Shown: piece after piece, positions 29,428 to 38,139 of the stretch
Layout of the letters: every line of letters starts with the position of its first letter
How positions within the stretch are numbered: position 1 is the stretch's first letter
NCBI GenBank assembly: GCA_902801765.1
Contig: CADCJO010000003.1
Location: 54,342-118,341 of the forward strand
DNA length: 64,000 nt
DNA from: an uncultured Eubacteriales bacterium
Lineage (GTDB): Bacteria; Bacillota; Clostridia; Christensenellales; Aristaeellaceae
Direction: 5' to 3'
Position numbers and translations under genes: made by a program
Notes under the pieces: generated by a model
Told to the model about the DNA's origin: nothing
Database searches by the model: none
What the model saw: the letters and a program-made list of their open reading frames with translations, nothing else

Positions 29428-30600
29428 TTATTCCGCTCCGCACAGGAAGCTTTCCAGGTCGATCCGCGTCCAGGCGGAACCGCCCACGATTTGCAGCCAC
29501 AGGGTCAGGGTTTCGGGCTCCACCGCCAGCTGGTACACGGTGAGCTTATTCATGGCTCCGCCGTTCTCCAGGGGCGTTTCGATGATGCGCATCATGGCTT
29601 CGGGATCGATCCTGCCTTTGTCCGCTTCGCACAGGGAAATCAGGTTGGCCCGGCGGGTCAGCCCCTCCCAGGACGCGCTGTCGGAGGGTGTGGCAAAGAG
29701 CCAGTCGGGGTGCACGTAGTAGTTGGTGGAAACCAGCAGCCCGTCGCCGTCCACCCGCTTCACCCCCACGGGGCACCACTCGTAGGAACGGCCCTCGTTC
29801 CTGTCCGCCACGTTGATGATGTAGGAAGAACTGCAATTGACGGTGTTGAAGAACAAGTCCAGGTCGTCCAGCTCGTCCGCTTCAAACAGGACGGAAAACA
29901 GCATGGTGGTGCCGGTGACACGCGAGTCGGGAGACTTGATGTTCGCGGAGGGCTTGCCGTTGTTCAGCTCCAGGAAAATCCCCTTTTCGTTCAGGCCGTT
30001 CACCGTGTAGATTTCGCCCACATAACCGACGGTGGCGGTGGCCAGGGAGCCGTCTGCGGGATGGTAGACCGTGACGGCAATGTCGTTATGCAGCAGGGCG
30101 AAGGCTTCGGAGTAATCGTAATTCCGGCCGATGATCAGTTTGTCGGCGGCGTAATCCTTCCAGGCGATGGCCGCGCTGCAATGGGGCAGGCCGCCGATTC
30201 GTTCCACTGCGTTGACCTTTTGCAGCTGCTCCACCGTCAGGCCGGAGGTTTCCGCCGCGCCTTCAAAGAACTGGGCAATTCGGTAGGGCGTTTGCTTCGT
30301 TTGCGTTTTCACAATGGAATCCGCTCTTGCCGTGTTTCCGATGCTGTAATCGATGATGATATCCAGGAATTCGCACAGGTCGATCAGTTCGCTTTTCATC
30401 AGCGCGCCGTACTGGCGGCCCATTTCCCGCCAAGTGCCATGCAGATCAACTACCTTGATATCGCCGCGAACCGCCTTGCGGCCCTGCTCGAATGTTTCCG
30501 CCGCGTCAGACAGGGACAGAGGCGTTTCTTCCGCCAGGGCGGAGAAGCCGAAGGATAGAACCAGGCAAAACGCCAGCAGAAGAACGGTCAATCGTTTCAT
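29428..30600 (-). CDS. Secreted Ntn hydrolase, C45 / linear amide C-N hydrolase type
   Basis: 390 residues with a signal peptide (about 1-23). The pattern GGLPHCSAAIAW followed by LIIGRNYDYSEA matches the nucleophile of Ntn hydrolases of the acyl-CoA:isopenicillin acyltransferase / choloylglycine hydrolase group, with Cys141 as predicted nucleophile and the GRNYDY loop as oxyanion element. Such enzymes cleave or form amide bonds on bile acids, N-acyl amino acids, acyl-homoserine lactones or peptides. It lies inside the pot operon between potC and potD, suggesting release of polyamines or amines from N-acyl conjugates outside the cell; this is inference. Confidence 0.8.
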   Translation of the reverse strand: MKRLTVLLLAFCLVLSFGFSALAEETPLSLSDAAETFEQGRKAVRGDIKVVDLHGTWREMGRQYGALMKSELIDLCEFLDIIIDYSIGNTARADSIVKTQTKQTPYRIAQFFEGAAETSGLTVEQLQKVNAVERIGGLPHCSAAIAWKDYAADKLIIGRNYDYSEAFALLHNDIAVTVYHPADGSLATATVGYVGEIYTVNGLNEKGIFLELNNGKPSANIKSPDSRVTGTTMLFSVLFEADELDDLDLFFNTVNCSSSYIINVADRNEGRSYEWCPVGVKRVDGDGLLVSTNYYVHPDWLFATPSDSASWEGLTRRANLISLCEADKGRIDPEAMMRIIETPLENGGAMNKLTVYQLAVEPETLTLWLQIVGGSAWTRIDLESFLCGAE

Positions 30601-30603
30601 GCT

Positions 30604-31368
30604 TTATTCTTCCTCCGCTGTACGCTTGTTGACCACCAGCAGGAGCAGCAGCAGCGCCACGAACATGAGAGCGCTCAAGGCGTTCATGGTTGGCTTGATA
30701 CCCTTGCGGGCCTGGGAATAAATGAGGGTGGACAGGTTCTGCACCAGGGGCGAGGTGGTGAAGTAGGAAATGGTGAAATCGTCCAGGCTCAGGGTGAAGG
30801 CCAGCATCGCGCCGGTAATGACGCCGGGCATCACCTGGGGCAGAATCACGTGGAACAGCGCGTACATGGGCGTCGCGCCTAAATCCAGCGCCGCTTCATA
30901 GGTGTTCTTGTTCATCTGCTTTAATTTCGGCATGATGGACAGGATCACATATGGCACGTCGAAAGTGATGTGGGCCAGCAGCATGGTCACGAAGCCGCGC
31001 TCCACCTGGGTGAAGATGAACAGCAGCATGAGCGAAATACCGGTCACGATGTCCGGCATCGTCATGGGGATGTTGTTCAGGGTCAGCATCAGCTGCTGCG
31101 GGCGGCGCTTCATGGCGTGAATGCCGATGGCAGCCAGGGTGCCGATGATGGTGGCGAACAGCGCCGCCAGCACGGCGATGGCCAGGGTGATGACCAGGGA
31201 GTTCATGATGTTGGGGTCTTTGAACAGCTCTTCATACCAGCGGAAGGAGAAGCCTTCCCACTTGGCGCGGCTCTTGCCCGCGTTGAAGCTCTGCACGATC
31301 AGCACCACGATGGGGATATACAGGAAGGCCAGCACCAGGCCCAGGTAAAACCGCTTGATGAATTTCAT
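30604..31368 (-). CDS. potC: Spermidine/putrescine ABC transporter permease PotC
   Basis: 254 residues, six membrane helices and the binding-protein-dependent permease EAA loop near YEAALDLGATPMYALFHVILPQVMPG, which contacts PotA. Its start overlaps the potB stop, the usual coupling. The short C-terminus ends LLVVNKRTAEEE. Confidence 0.95.
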   Translation of the reverse strand: MKFIKRFYLGLVLAFLYIPIVVLIVQSFNAGKSRAKWEGFSFRWYEELFKDPNIMNSLVITLAIAVLAALFATIIGTLAAIGIHAMKRRPQQLMLTLNNIPMTMPDIVTGISLMLLFIFTQVERGFVTMLLAHITFDVPYVILSIMPKLKQMNKNTYEAALDLGATPMYALFHVILPQVMPGVITGAMLAFTLSLDDFTISYFTTSPLVQNLSTLIYSQARKGIKPTMNALSALMFVALLLLLLVVNKRTAEEE

Positions 31369-32384
31369 ACCATCCCGCCTCCTTCATTATCGGGGTCGAC
31401 CTTATTGAGCAGCCCCAGGGAGAGCAGAATCAGAATCATCATCACCAGCGACAGGGCGGAACCTCCATTCCACTCGTTCAGGCTGGTGGACAGGAACTTG
31501 GCTTCGATCAAATCGCCGAACAGCTGCACCTTGCCGCCGCCCAGCAGGCGGGAAATGTAGAACGTCGTCACGGCGGGCATGAACACCATCGTGATACCGC
31601 TCACCACGCCGGGCACGGACAGGGGCAGCGTGACCTTATAGAACACCTGCCACTTGTTGCAGCCCAGGTCCATGGCGGCCTCGCTGAGCTTGTAGTCCAT
31701 CTTGTTCAGCACGTTGTAGATGGGGAACACCATGAAGGGCAGGAAGTTGTAAATCATGCCCACCTGCACGGCGGGGATGTTGTTGAGCAGCTTTTGCTTG
31801 CCCAGGCCCAGCCACTCAAAGATGGTGTTGAGCAATCCGCCGTCCTCCATCAGGCTCATGAGTGCGATGGTGCGCAGCAGGAAGTTCATCCACATGGGCA
31901 CCACGAAGAGGATGACCAGCGTGGGGCCCAATTTGAATTCCCGGTCGGCCATGATGTGCGCCGCGGGATAGCCCAGCAAAAGACAAATCGCCGTGCACAG
32001 AAACGCCATCCACAGGGAGAACACCAGGGTGTCGATGTTGATGGAGTCCCGGGCCAGGCCCAAGTCCTCCAGCGACAGGCCCATATCCTGGTACATTTTC
32101 AGGTCTTCCGGGGCAATGGCCTTACGGGCGTTGTAGTTGCTGTCCCAGAAGTTTTTGAAGTTGTCGAAGGTGAAATTGCCCTGGGGGTCGGTGAAGGAAA
32201 AATACGCCACCAGGAAGCAGGGAATCACCGTAAACACGATCAGCCACAGCACATACGGCGAGGCGAACACCGGGCGGCGGAAGCCCCGGTTCTTATGGAT
32301 GTAAGCGATCAGCATCGCCACGAAGGCAGCGAAGCCGATGCCCATCATCCAGTAGCCCCAAACGGGCACCTTGAAATTGGTCAT
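31365..32384 (-). CDS. potB: Spermidine/putrescine ABC transporter permease PotB
   Basis: 339 residues, longer than the usual 275-300 because of an extra N-terminal hydrophobic segment (about 9-26, [18 protein letters not shown]) before the standard domain. The EAA loop is [26 protein letters not shown]. The sequence [19 protein letters not shown] precedes a loop of about 40 residues before the second membrane segment. It overlaps potA by four bases and potC by four. Confidence 0.94.
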   Translation of the reverse strand: MTNFKVPVWGYWMMGIGFAAFVAMLIAYIHKNRGFRRPVFASPYVLWLIVFTVIPCFLVAYFSFTDPQGNFTFDNFKNFWDSNYNARKAIAPEDLKMYQDMGLSLEDLGLARDSINIDTLVFSLWMAFLCTAICLLLGYPAAHIMADREFKLGPTLVILFVVPMWMNFLLRTIALMSLMEDGGLLNTIFEWLGLGKQKLLNNIPAVQVGMIYNFLPFMVFPIYNVLNKMDYKLSEAAMDLGCNKWQVFYKVTLPLSVPGVVSGITMVFMPAVTTFYISRLLGGGKVQLFGDLIEAKFLSTSLNEWNGGSALSLVMMILILLSLGLLNKVDPDNEGGGMV

Positions 32385-33454
32385 TTCTTCGCTTCCTCCT
32401 GGGGCTTTTCTTCTTCCATGCGGTGCATGATGTGAATGTTGAACGGCACCACGGCCAGGCCCACCCGGCTGCCCTCGGGCTGCATGGTGGTGGAATGCAC
32501 CTTCCAGATGGAGTGGCCCGCGTCGATGATCATTTCATAATGCACGCCCTTGAACAGCACGCTCTTGATGGTGCCCGTCACCTGGCCCACGTCCTCGCCC
32601 ACCAGCAGAATATCTTCGGGCCGAATCACTACGTCCACGGGGTGGTCTTCGCCGAAACCGGAGTCCACGCAGGGGAAGTCCGCGCCGCAGAAATGCACCA
32701 GCTCGTCCCGGATCATGGTGCCGGGGAAGATGTTGCTTTCGCCGATGAAGTTGGCCACGAAGGCGTTCTTGGGTTCATCGTAAATGGACTTGGGCGTGCC
32801 GATCTGCAAAATCCTGCCGCCCTGCATGACCACGATGGTGTCGCTCATGGTGAGGGCTTCTTCCTGGTCATGGGTCACATAAAGGAAGGTAATGCCCAAA
32901 CGCTGCTGCATGGCTTTCAGCTCCAGCTGCATTTCCTTGCGCAGCTTTAAGTCCAGGGCGCCCAGGGGTTCGTCCAGGAGCAGCACCTCGGGCTCGTTCA
33001 CCAGCGCCCGGGCAATGGCGATGCGCTGCTGCTGGCCGCCGGACAGGGAATCCACCCCGCGCTTGCCGTAACCCTTCAGGTTCACCAGATCCAGCATGTA
33101 ATCCACCTTGCGGTCGATTTCAGCCTTGGACATCTTTTTCAGCTTCAGGCCGAAGGCGATGTTGTCTCGCACGTTCAGGTGAGGGAACAGGGCGTACTTC
33201 TGGAACACGGTATTCACCCGGCGCTTGTAGGGCGGGATGCCGGAAATGTCCTGGCCGTCAAAAATTACGCGGCCGGAATCCGCCGTTTCAAACCCGCCGA
33301 TGATGCGCAGGGTGGTGGTTTTCCCGCAGCCGGAAGGGCCCAGCAGGGTGACGAACTCCTTCTTGCGGATATACAGGTTAATGTGATCCAGCACCGTCGT
33401 GCCGTCGTACTGCTTATAAATGTCCTCCAGGGTAATCAGGCGCTGTTCTTCCAT
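32381..33454 (-). CDS. potA: Spermidine/putrescine ABC transporter ATPase PotA
   Basis: 357 residues. Walker [12 protein letters not shown], signature SLSGGQQQR, Walker [13 protein letters not shown] and H-loop VTHDQEE, then a C-terminal TOBE domain (about 270-345) that couples transport to regulation. Preceded by heptamer locus E and the regulator gene on the same strand. Confidence 0.96.
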   Translation of the reverse strand: MEEQRLITLEDIYKQYDGTTVLDHINLYIRKKEFVTLLGPSGCGKTTTLRIIGGFETADSGRVIFDGQDISGIPPYKRRVNTVFQKYALFPHLNVRDNIAFGLKLKKMSKAEIDRKVDYMLDLVNLKGYGKRGVDSLSGGQQQRIAIARALVNEPEVLLLDEPLGALDLKLRKEMQLELKAMQQRLGITFLYVTHDQEEALTMSDTIVVMQGGRILQIGTPKSIYDEPKNAFVANFIGESNIFPGTMIRDELVHFCGADFPCVDSGFGEDHPVDVVIRPEDILLVGEDVGQVTGTIKSVLFKGVHYEMIIDAGHSIWKVHSTTMQPEGSRVGLAVVPFNIHIMHRMEEEKPQEEAKK

Positions 33455-33487
33455 GATTGTGGCCCCCTTGTCGTTGCTATGGTGATC

Positions 33488-33596
33488 GTTCTAAGTTCCA
33501 GGTTCAAAGTTCTAAATTCAAAGCTTGATTGTCGTATCGTGATTTGTTGATGAAACAAAACAGGTTAGAACTTGGAACTAAAAACTTGGAACTGAC
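33488..33596. repeat. Heptamer inverted array, locus E (regulator/potA)
   Basis: Left arm 33488-33524: GTTCTAA, GTTCCAG, GTTCAAA, GTTCTAA, ATTCAAA. Right arm 33564-33595: TTAGAAC, TTGGAAC, TAAAAAC, TTGGAAC. Core about 40 bp, AT-rich. It fills the gap between the regulator stop and potA, so it is transcribed within the polyamine operon. Confidence 0.8.
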
Positions 33597-33598
33597 AT

Positions 33599-34141
33599 TC
33601 AAAATTTCGGCGGCGTGGAAACCCAAATGAACTGCGCTTTGCGCTTGCCGCTGTTTTCGATGTAATGGCTGGCGCTGGGATGGAGGCAGAAGCTCTCCCC
33701 CGTTTTGATTTTGTGCGCCTTGCCGTCCGCGTGGAGCGTCACCGTGCCGGACAGCACGTAGCCGAATTCCTCCCCCTCGTGGGGCAGGATTTCTTCCGTC
33801 ACGCCGCCCTCGCCCAGCTCCACCAGAATAGGCTCCATCTCGTTTTTCTGGGCGCTGGGCACCAGCCAGGTGATGCTGCCCCGCAGGGTTTCCTCGTCTT
33901 CCTTCACGAACATATCGCTCTGGGAAAACACGGTTTTCTCGTCGTCGGTTTCCGAGAAAAACTCTTTCAGGTTGCTGCCCAGGCATTCCAGCATGTCCGT
34001 CAGCGTGGCGATGGAGGGAGAGGCCAGGTCGCGCTCCACCTGGGAAATGAAGCCCTTGCTCAGCTCGCACCGATCCGCCATTTCCTCCTGGGTCAGCTCC
34101 CGCTGCAGCCTTAACTTCCGCAGCTTTTCGCCGATATTCAT
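33599..34141 (-). CDS. XRE-family regulator with C-terminal cupin (PuuR-like)
   Basis: 180 residues: an N-terminal helix-turn-helix (about 1-60, LRKLRLQRELTQEEMADRC, LSKGFISQVERDLASPS) and a C-terminal cupin (about 105-178, LPHEGEEFGYVLSGTVTLHADG). This is the architecture of PuuR and other polyamine or amine repressors. The ATG at 34141 follows AAAGGGGTGACGGCAGGG. It is first in the operon with potABCD, and two perfect palindromes just downstream of its promoter are the likely autoregulatory operators. A cupin ligand, perhaps a polyamine, is expected but not shown. Confidence 0.9.
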   Translation of the reverse strand: MNIGEKLRKLRLQRELTQEEMADRCELSKGFISQVERDLASPSIATLTDMLECLGSNLKEFFSETDDEKTVFSQSDMFVKEDEETLRGSITWLVPSAQKNEMEPILVELGEGGVTEEILPHEGEEFGYVLSGTVTLHADGKAHKIKTGESFCLHPSASHYIENSGKRKAQFIWVSTPPKF

Positions 34142-34170
34142 CCCTGCCGTCACCCCTTTCCATAGAATCG

Positions 34171-34187
34171 GTTTAGCTGTACTAAAC
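34171..34187. promoter_or_regulatory. Palindromic operator 1 of the pot regulator
   Basis: GTTTAG-CTGTA-CTAAAC, a perfect 6-bp inverted repeat with a 5-bp centre. An identical half-site pair recurs 34 bp upstream. Confidence 0.7.
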
Positions 34188-34204
34188 GAACAATCGGCCC
34201 TTGA

Positions 34205-34221
34205 GTTTAGAATCACTAAAC
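34205..34221. promoter_or_regulatory. Palindromic operator 2 of the pot regulator
   Basis: GTTTAG-AATCA-CTAAAC, same half-sites and spacing as operator 1. It lies just downstream of the expected transcription start. Confidence 0.7.
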
Positions 34222-34236
34222 TTTAAGGCAGAAAAC

Positions 34237-34265
34237 ATTAAACCACAGGCGTATAGGAATGTCAA
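34237..34265 (-). promoter_or_regulatory. Promoter of the polyamine operon
   Basis: Minus strand: -35 TTGACA (34260-34265), exactly 17 bp, -10 TTTAAT (34237-34242). Both operators lie between it and the regulator start codon. Confidence 0.85.
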
Positions 34266-34289
34266 TACACTTTGAAAATTTTTGTCATA

Positions 34290-34319
34290 AAAAAGCGAAC
34301 GTTCGGAAATGAACGTTCG
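34290..34319 (-). terminator. Terminator after the three-SH3 protein
   Basis: Minus strand: CGAACGTTC, 6-nt loop, GAACGTTCG, then C and six T. Confidence 0.85.
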
Positions 34320-34342
34320 TAAAAACCAGGTTCACGATTTAT

Positions 34343-35278
34343 CTACTTTAAATATCTGCTCACCATATACCCCTCCAGTCCGCCATACCGCACCCGGCAC
34401 CAATACTCCCCCGGCTCCAGCATCATAACCTGCGCGCCGACAGGAACCTGAGCCAAAATATTGTCCTTTCGGTCGGAATCCCGCGAAGAACGAAGATACA
34501 CGAACGTACTGTTCCGGTTTCGCACCGTGATGACCGCGCCTGCATAGAGTGAAGACGCGGGCGAAGCTGTCGGAGCGGGAGGCAGCTGGGGATAATAAAC
34601 CGCAGACTGAGGCGCGGCCGTGGGTTGGATGTACCAGTACCGATACGTGACCCTCGGCGTCGGGCTTGCGGTAGGCGTATACCGATACACATACGGCGCG
34701 GCGGTTGGCTGCGCGGCAGACCAGGAATACATGGAAGGCGGCACGGGGCTTAAGCAGCCTGTCAGCATGAAGCCGGTGATGCCGTCCACAGTGACCTGGC
34801 TCCATCCATTGTCCAGACTGAGGGCGTATACCTGCGTCCCGTTGGCATACAGGCCCAGGGATACCGCGTCCCGGCTGGCGTCAGCACGCAGATGCAGCCT
34901 GCCGCCGTTGCCGGTGCGCACATACAGGATGGTATAGTCAGTGCCTGCGGGAAAGCTGACAGGACCTGCTTGGGCAGGAGCGCAGCCCGACAGATAATGC
35001 ACGTTCATATATCCCCGTCTGCCGTCCACCAGCACGCTTGCCCAGCTCCCATTGGCAAAGCCCTCCACCAGCACAGGCGTGCCGCTGCGGTACAGTCCCA
35101 GCGACGCATAGCTGCTGCCGGGACCGGCCCGCAGGTGCAGCTTTCCGCTGTTCCCGGTTTCGACATACATATACATGCTTCCCCAACCACCATCCGCCAG
35201 CGCGGGATGAACCGCAAAGAAAGCTGTCAGGGCAATCAGCAAAGCACAAAGAACACCAAGCACTTTTTTCATCATCAT
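34343..35278 (-). CDS. Secreted protein with three bacterial SH3 repeats
   Basis: 311 residues. Signal peptide (MMMKKVLGVLCALLIALTAF, cut near AHPALA-type site), then SH3b repeats at about 25-85 and 95-155 (each with TGNSGKLHLRAG or TGNGGRLHLRAD) and a third at the C-terminus (about 248-311, VYLRSSRDSDRKDNILAQ, ending MVSRYLK). A proline/threonine/tyrosine-rich linker joins the second and third. SH3b repeats usually bind peptidoglycan. The first of three Met codons (35278) is spaced best from AAGAAGG. Divergent from a larger relative at 35735. Confidence 0.82.
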   Translation of the reverse strand: MMMKKVLGVLCALLIALTAFFAVHPALADGGWGSMYMYVETGNSGKLHLRAGPGSSYASLGLYRSGTPVLVEGFANGSWASVLVDGRRGYMNVHYLSGCAPAQAGPVSFPAGTDYTILYVRTGNGGRLHLRADASRDAVSLGLYANGTQVYALSLDNGWSQVTVDGITGFMLTGCLSPVPPSMYSWSAAQPTAAPYVYRYTPTASPTPRVTYRYWYIQPTAAPQSAVYYPQLPPAPTASPASSLYAGAVITVRNRNSTFVYLRSSRDSDRKDNILAQVPVGAQVMMLEPGEYWCRVRYGGLEGYMVSRYLK

Positions 35279-35436
35279 TTTCATCCTTCTTTCTTTTCCA
35301 TATATATGCATGCATCGGCTGTTTTATCCCAGCCGGACAGGAGGACTGTGAAAAAAGCGGAACAAATTTTTTCCAAACTTATGAAACCAAATTGCCTTTT
35401 CAATCGTCATATAAGAGAAGAGAGAGGAGCGTGAGC

Positions 35437-35583
35437 ATGGAACGGATTGGAGGCGCAATAAATTTCGGCCGCCTGTTGTGCATCCTTACGGCATATATTC
35501 CGATGGAACGCCAGGCTGCCGGACAGCCGAATCTATCCAGACGAAGCAAAGGAACGTTTTTATGCATGGAAAACCGGTTTTGA
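35437..35583 (+). CDS. Possible small protein, 48 residues
   Basis: ATG at 35437 has AGAGGAGCG upstream at good spacing, and the frame of 48 codons opens MERIGGAINFGRLLCILTAY. It is the only gene candidate in the 456-base gap between the two SH3 proteins (35279-35734). There is no homology I recognise. It could be chance. Confidence 0.25.
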   Translation: MERIGGAINFGRLLCILTAYIPMERQAAGQPNLSRRSKGTFLCMENRF

Positions 35584-35664
35584 AAACGTAATTTGAAAAA
35601 AGTAAGAAGTGTAAAAACCTGAGAAACATTCCTTAGAGGGGTAGTTTTTTCCAGGGGATTGTGT

Positions 35665-35700
35665 TATAATTATGGCATATGAGAAGGAAGTTCTCATATT
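35665..35700 (+). promoter_or_regulatory. -10 element and stem-loop before the eight-SH3 gene
   Basis: TATAAT at 35665-35670 (no good -35). Immediately downstream ATATGAGAA (35677-35685) and TTCTCATAT (35691-35699) form a perfect 9-bp stem with a 5-nt loop at the expected 5' end of the transcript, a possible operator or mRNA stabiliser. Confidence 0.5.
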
Positions 35701-35734
35701 TGCTATGAATTATATTGAAAGGAAGAGATAACAG

Positions 35735-37876
35735 ATGAACAAAAAGGGTTTGCTTTCCCTCTGCGCCATTCTGCTGGTGCTGGTGCTGGCTATGCCCGCC
35801 ATTCCCGTACTTGCGGAAAACAACGCTTATGTCAAGAATACGGACGCGGGCAAGATCAATCTGCGTTCCGGCCCCTCGTCGTCGTACCGGGTGCTGACCG
35901 CCATCGAGCCGGGCACACCGCTTGAGGTGCTGGACGTCGTAGGCAAATGGGCCCACGTCTACGTCGCCGATCCGCAGGGGTACGGGAAACTGGAGGGCTA
36001 CATGTACACAGATTATATCGAAGACATGTCCGGCCTGATCGTTCATTCTTACCCCATGAAGACTGATTACACCGCCACGAACAGCACTGCCGCATCCCCT
36101 TATTATGCTTTCCCCTCTGTGACGGAACACACCACGATGTACGTCTACACCGGCAACAGCGGCCGGCTGCACCTGCGTGAATACGCCGGCCAGGGCGCCC
36201 GCTCTCTGGGCTTGTATCCCACCGGTACCGAGGTGCTCGTGCTCAATCGCAGCGGCAATTGGGCGTATGTATATGTGAACGGCGTATACGGCTACATGAT
36301 GCTGTCCTACCTGTCCTTCCAGCAGTATCAGCCCATTCAGCCCATCGTCCCCATTCCCGGGGCGGTGATAAAATACATCTATACCGGAAACTCCGGCCGG
36401 CTGCATCTGCGCGAATACGCCAGCCAGAACGCCCGCTCCCTGGGCCTGTTCCCCAACGGCACGCAGGTTTACGCGTCGGATCTGGGCAATGGCTGGAGCT
36501 ATGTGACTGTTAACGGATACGCCGGATATATGATGACCCGGTATCTGTCCACGTCTCCTTATTCCCCGCAGCCCTATGTGCCGGGCCAATACATCCTCAT
36601 GTATGTATACAGCCCCACGGGCGCCAAGGTTGTGCTGCGCGCCGACATGAAGCAGTCCGCGGCCTCCCTGGGCAGCTATGCCAGCGGTACGCCGGCGTAT
36701 GTGCTGGCCAATTACGGCTCCTGGTCCTATGTCCAGATCGCCGGCAATCTGGGCTATATGCTAAGCAGCTGCCTGTCTGACACCCCCTATTCCCCGATCA
36801 TCCCGGGCCCGGCCATCGGAACTGCCACCGTGCAGCATCCCAACGGCTCCTTCGTCTATCTGCGCTCCTCCCGCTCCACGGACAGCCTGGACAACGTGCT
36901 GGCCAAGGTGCCCAGCGGCGCGGCAGTGACCGTATATCAAAGCGACGAATGGTATTCTCTGGTTGAGTACAACGGCATCACGGGCTACATGGTCAGCCAT
37001 TATCTCTATTACGGCACTCAGCCGGTTCCCGCTCCCACCACACCGCCGAGCGGCAGGACCGTGATCAAAATGATCGTGGGCGGCGCGACCCTGCGCTCCA
37101 GCCGTGATGAAGGCGGCGCAAACAATATCATCATGGAGCTGCCTCACGGCACAATGGTGGAGATTCTGCTCACCTATCCCGACAACTGGCGCTATATTGA
37201 CTATCAAGGCGTAAAGGGCTATATCCACGGTCAGAATGTAGCCACCGTGACCGGCGGCACCGATCCTGCTCCGCTGATGCCCACCGTGCCCGAAAGCCCC
37301 GTTATCGCCAAGGGCGTGATCTGGCATCCCAACGGTTCCTATGTGAACCTGCGCTACAGCCGTTCCACCGAGGACAATTCCAATGTGCTGGCGCAGATGC
37401 CCTATGGCTCCAAAGTGGAAGTGATGGAGCAGAGCGGCAACTGGACCAAGCTGCGCTACAACGGCATTGTTGGCTACGCGGTATCTGATTATGTTTACGT
37501 GGAAGGCCAGAGCGCGCCTGTGCCCCAGCCTACGCAGGCTCCGGCTGCGATTCCTTCCTTCCCGCTGACGCCCGCCACACCCATCATCCCTGCGGCCACG
37601 GTGCCGCCCGTCTCTGTGCCATCCACTTCTTTGCAGCCCGCCAAGCCTACCGTCTCCGACAATTCCAGCGATAAATGGGTCGTCTGGAATACCGGCAGTT
37701 CGTTTGTGTATCTGCGGTCTACCCCCAACAGCAGCTCGCAGGACAATATCCTGATGAAAATGCCGAACGGGACGAGAGTGGAGCTGCTGACGCCCGGAGA
37801 ATTTTGGTCCTACGTTAAGGTTGATGGTATCAAAGGCTATATGGCCACCAAATATTTAAAACGGACTATTCCCTGA
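35735..37876 (+). CDS. Large secreted protein with eight bacterial SH3 repeats
   Basis: 713 residues. Signal peptide (about 1-27, LLSLCAILLVLVLAMPAIPVLAE), then eight SH3b units, at roughly 30-95, 130-190, 208-270, 288-350, 365-430, 445-505, 523-590 and 645-713. Repeats 2 and 3 are closest (TGNSGRLHLREYA). Repeats 5, 7 and 8 share HPNGSFVYLRSSRSTD-like openings. A proline-rich linker precedes the last repeat. No enzymatic domain is visible, so it is probably a wall-associated scaffold. GAAAGGAAG precedes the start. Confidence 0.88.
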   Translation: MNKKGLLSLCAILLVLVLAMPAIPVLAENNAYVKNTDAGKINLRSGPSSSYRVLTAIEPGTPLEVLDVVGKWAHVYVADPQGYGKLEGYMYTDYIEDMSGLIVHSYPMKTDYTATNSTAASPYYAFPSVTEHTTMYVYTGNSGRLHLREYAGQGARSLGLYPTGTEVLVLNRSGNWAYVYVNGVYGYMMLSYLSFQQYQPIQPIVPIPGAVIKYIYTGNSGRLHLREYASQNARSLGLFPNGTQVYASDLGNGWSYVTVNGYAGYMMTRYLSTSPYSPQPYVPGQYILMYVYSPTGAKVVLRADMKQSAASLGSYASGTPAYVLANYGSWSYVQIAGNLGYMLSSCLSDTPYSPIIPGPAIGTATVQHPNGSFVYLRSSRSTDSLDNVLAKVPSGAAVTVYQSDEWYSLVEYNGITGYMVSHYLYYGTQPVPAPTTPPSGRTVIKMIVGGATLRSSRDEGGANNIIMELPHGTMVEILLTYPDNWRYIDYQGVKGYIHGQNVATVTGGTDPAPLMPTVPESPVIAKGVIWHPNGSYVNLRYSRSTEDNSNVLAQMPYGSKVEVMEQSGNWTKLRYNGIVGYAVSDYVYVEGQSAPVPQPTQAPAAIPSFPLTPATPIIPAATVPPVSVPSTSLQPAKPTVSDNSSDKWVVWNTGSSFVYLRSTPNSSSQDNILMKMPNGTRVELLTPGEFWSYVKVDGIKGYMATKYLKRTIP

Positions 37877-37880
37877 ATAG

Positions 37881-37920
37881 AAAAAACAGGGCAGCCTGCA
37901 GCGGGCTGCCCTGTTTTTTT
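37881..37920 (+). terminator. Terminator after the eight-SH3 gene
   Basis: ACAGGGCAGCC and GGCTGCCCTGT form a perfect stem followed by eight or more T. Confidence 0.9.
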
Positions 37921-37945
37921 TGCTTTTCTCCTTCCCAAAATAACT

Positions 37946-38096
37946 CTGAAACGTGTGCTCGTTCAGACTGTTTTTATGCTGTTTATGTTCTCAAGGTTAT
38001 TTTTCAAAGTCGACGGGTAGGAGACGCCGAGGCTGTTCGCCCCAGACCTTAACCAGGGTACAGGGGCCGCGAAGGCCCCTGTCTCGTCGTCTTTTC
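37946..38096 (+). ncRNA. Candidate structured noncoding RNA
   Basis: No open frame. Nested pairings on the plus strand: hairpin CTGAAACG/CGTTCAG (37946-37966), GACG (38012-38015) with CGTC (38088-38091), GAGAC (38021-38025) with GTCTC (38081-38085), and the hairpin CAGGGGCC/GGCCCCTG (38061-38081) inside, followed by a T-run. The stretch GGGTAGGAGACGCCGAGG looks like conserved RNA rather than spacer. It reminds me of the large raiA-motif RNA of Firmicutes, but I cannot confirm this. The rest of 37922-38139 has no gene. Confidence 0.5.
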
Positions 38097-38139
38097 ATCC
38101 TTTACAACGTGACTCTTAAGAATGTAAAACAGAACACGA

